Assembly (NCBI GenBank): GCA_002432425.1
Contig: DJEL01000027.1
Span: 1-6,094, forward strand
Source of the DNA: Lachnospiraceae bacterium UBA5899
GTDB lineage: Bacteria; Bacillota; Clostridia; Lachnospirales; Lachnospiraceae
Direction: 5' to 3'
Length of the DNA stretch: 6,094 bases
Positions 5,638-6,094 of the stretch are shown here, in pieces. The notes beneath the pieces were generated by a model that was not told the origin of the DNA, searched no databases, and was given only the letters and a program-made list of their open reading frames with translations. The position numbers and the translations under genes were made by a program. Each line of letters starts with the position of its first letter. Position 1 is the stretch's first letter.

Positions 5638-6054
5638 ATGTTAAAGGATGTTTACCAGAAGTACTATTTTGAGCAGAATTACAACTGTGCGGAGACCCTG
5701 CTCCGGGCTGCCAATGATTATTATGACCTGAAGCTTCACGACAGAGACATGATTATGGTTGGTGCCTACGGCGCCGGTATCCAGTGTGGAAACACCTGCG
5801 GTGCTGTACTTGCCGCCGCTTCCGTCTTATCCATGAAGTACGTGGAAGCCAAGGCTCACGAAAGTGAAGACATCCGCCCCGTTGTCATGAAGCTGATGCG
5901 CAAATTCAACGCCAAATACGGCTCCACCCTGTGCAAGGACATTAAGCCCCAGTCCTTTAAGCCGGAATACCGCTGCAAGATGACCGTGGAAACGGCATGT
6001 GATATTTTGGAGGAAACGATTAAAGAGTATGAGGAGGAGAGAAAGGAGAAGTAA
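5638..6054 (+). CDS. C_GCAxxG_C_C family (putative redox-active) protein
   Basis: A 138-residue soluble protein (140 if the ATG at 5632 is used) of the family named for its C-GCAxxG-C-C cysteine pattern, thought to be redox-active but with no settled biochemical role. Six cysteines are visible: Cys17 in the N-terminal YNCAETLL, Cys50 and Cys54 in the glycine-rich centre GAGIQCGNTCGAV, Cys99 in LCKDI, and Cys113 and Cys121 in the C-terminal RCKMTVETAC. The order (YNCAE, then G-rich CGN-TCGA, then two late cysteine sites) is characteristic. The position where I expect a conserved glycine after CGA is Ala59 here. The C-terminus is a charged helix rich in Glu and Lys. The gene follows the MATE gene by 39 bp with no terminator between, so the two are probably co-transcribed. 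The family assignment is good; the function is unknown and may be thiol or metal based. Confidence 0.82.
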   Translation: MLKDVYQKYYFEQNYNCAETLLRAANDYYDLKLHDRDMIMVGAYGAGIQCGNTCGAVLAAASVLSMKYVEAKAHESEDIRPVVMKLMRKFNAKYGSTLCKDIKPQSFKPEYRCKMTVETACDILEETIKEYEEERKEK

Positions 6055-6055
6055 G

Positions 6056-6082
6056 GAGCGATTTTTAATTTCGTAAGCGCTC
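6056..6082. repeat. Inverted repeat after the last gene
   Basis: GAGCG (6056-6060) and CGCTC (6078-6082) can pair around a 17-nt A/T-rich loop. No T-run follows before the window edge, so it is not a standard terminator. On the minus strand one frame stays open across this tail to the edge, so it could also be the fringe of a downstream feature or dispersed repeat. The 12 bases after it show nothing recognisable. Confidence 0.25.
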
Positions 6083-6094
6083 AATAAGTTAGTG

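Noticed and set aside
1..6094. CRISPR array, toxin-antitoxin pair, phage or transposon genes, or other novel defence system
   Set aside because: No regularly spaced repeats, no transposase, integrase or nuclease-like proteins, and all complete genes fall into known metabolic, transport or redox families.

Overview
The window looks like chromosomal DNA from an anaerobic, low-to-mid-GC Firmicute of the Clostridia, most likely Lachnospiraceae or a close gut relative. The evidence is the purine-rich Shine-Dalgarno sites, extended -10 promoters of the TGnTATAAT type, a clostridial-type flavodiiron protein, a cysteine-rich redox protein of the C_GCAxxG_C_C family, and a cysteine-rich cytoplasmic GH43 glycosidase. 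Base composition and codon style look uniform, with no sign of a mobile element, CRISPR array, tRNA, rRNA or pseudogene.

Left part (1-2915). A leftward gene starts at position 40 and runs off the left edge, so only 13 codons are visible. A 166-bp divergent intergenic region holds an extended -10 promoter (TGGTACAAT) for a rightward pair: a GH43-family glycoside hydrolase (207-1556) and, 54 bp later, a 434-residue permease of the ion transporter superfamily (ArsB/NhaD/CitM-like, 1611-2915). The gap between them carries a 7-bp hairpin just upstream of the permease ribosome binding site.

Middle (2912-4254). The permease converges on a leftward FprA-type flavodiiron protein gene (2912-4084), and their stop codons overlap (4-bp overlap of the coding regions). 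A 170-bp divergent region separates the flavodiiron gene from the next rightward gene. It holds one candidate promoter for the flavodiiron gene and two -10 boxes for the rightward gene. Each promoter region has a short palindrome at its expected transcription start (4110-4120 and 4216-4229), which suggests repressor control.

Right part (4255-6094). A MATE-family efflux transporter (4255-5598) is followed after 39 bp by a small six-cysteine C_GCAxxG_C_C-family protein (5638-6054), probably co-transcribed. The last 40 bp contain an inverted repeat of unclear role.

How they may work together: the GH43 enzyme and permease plausibly form one transcription unit, though the permease family is not a typical sugar importer. 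The flavodiiron protein (O2/NO reduction), MATE exporter and cysteine-rich redox protein could belong to a stress or detoxification neighbourhood, but that is only inferred from adjacency. I see familiar gene families throughout and no convincing undescribed system. The best leads are the paired palindromes at the divergent promoters, the unusual GH43-permease pairing and the overlapping convergent stops.
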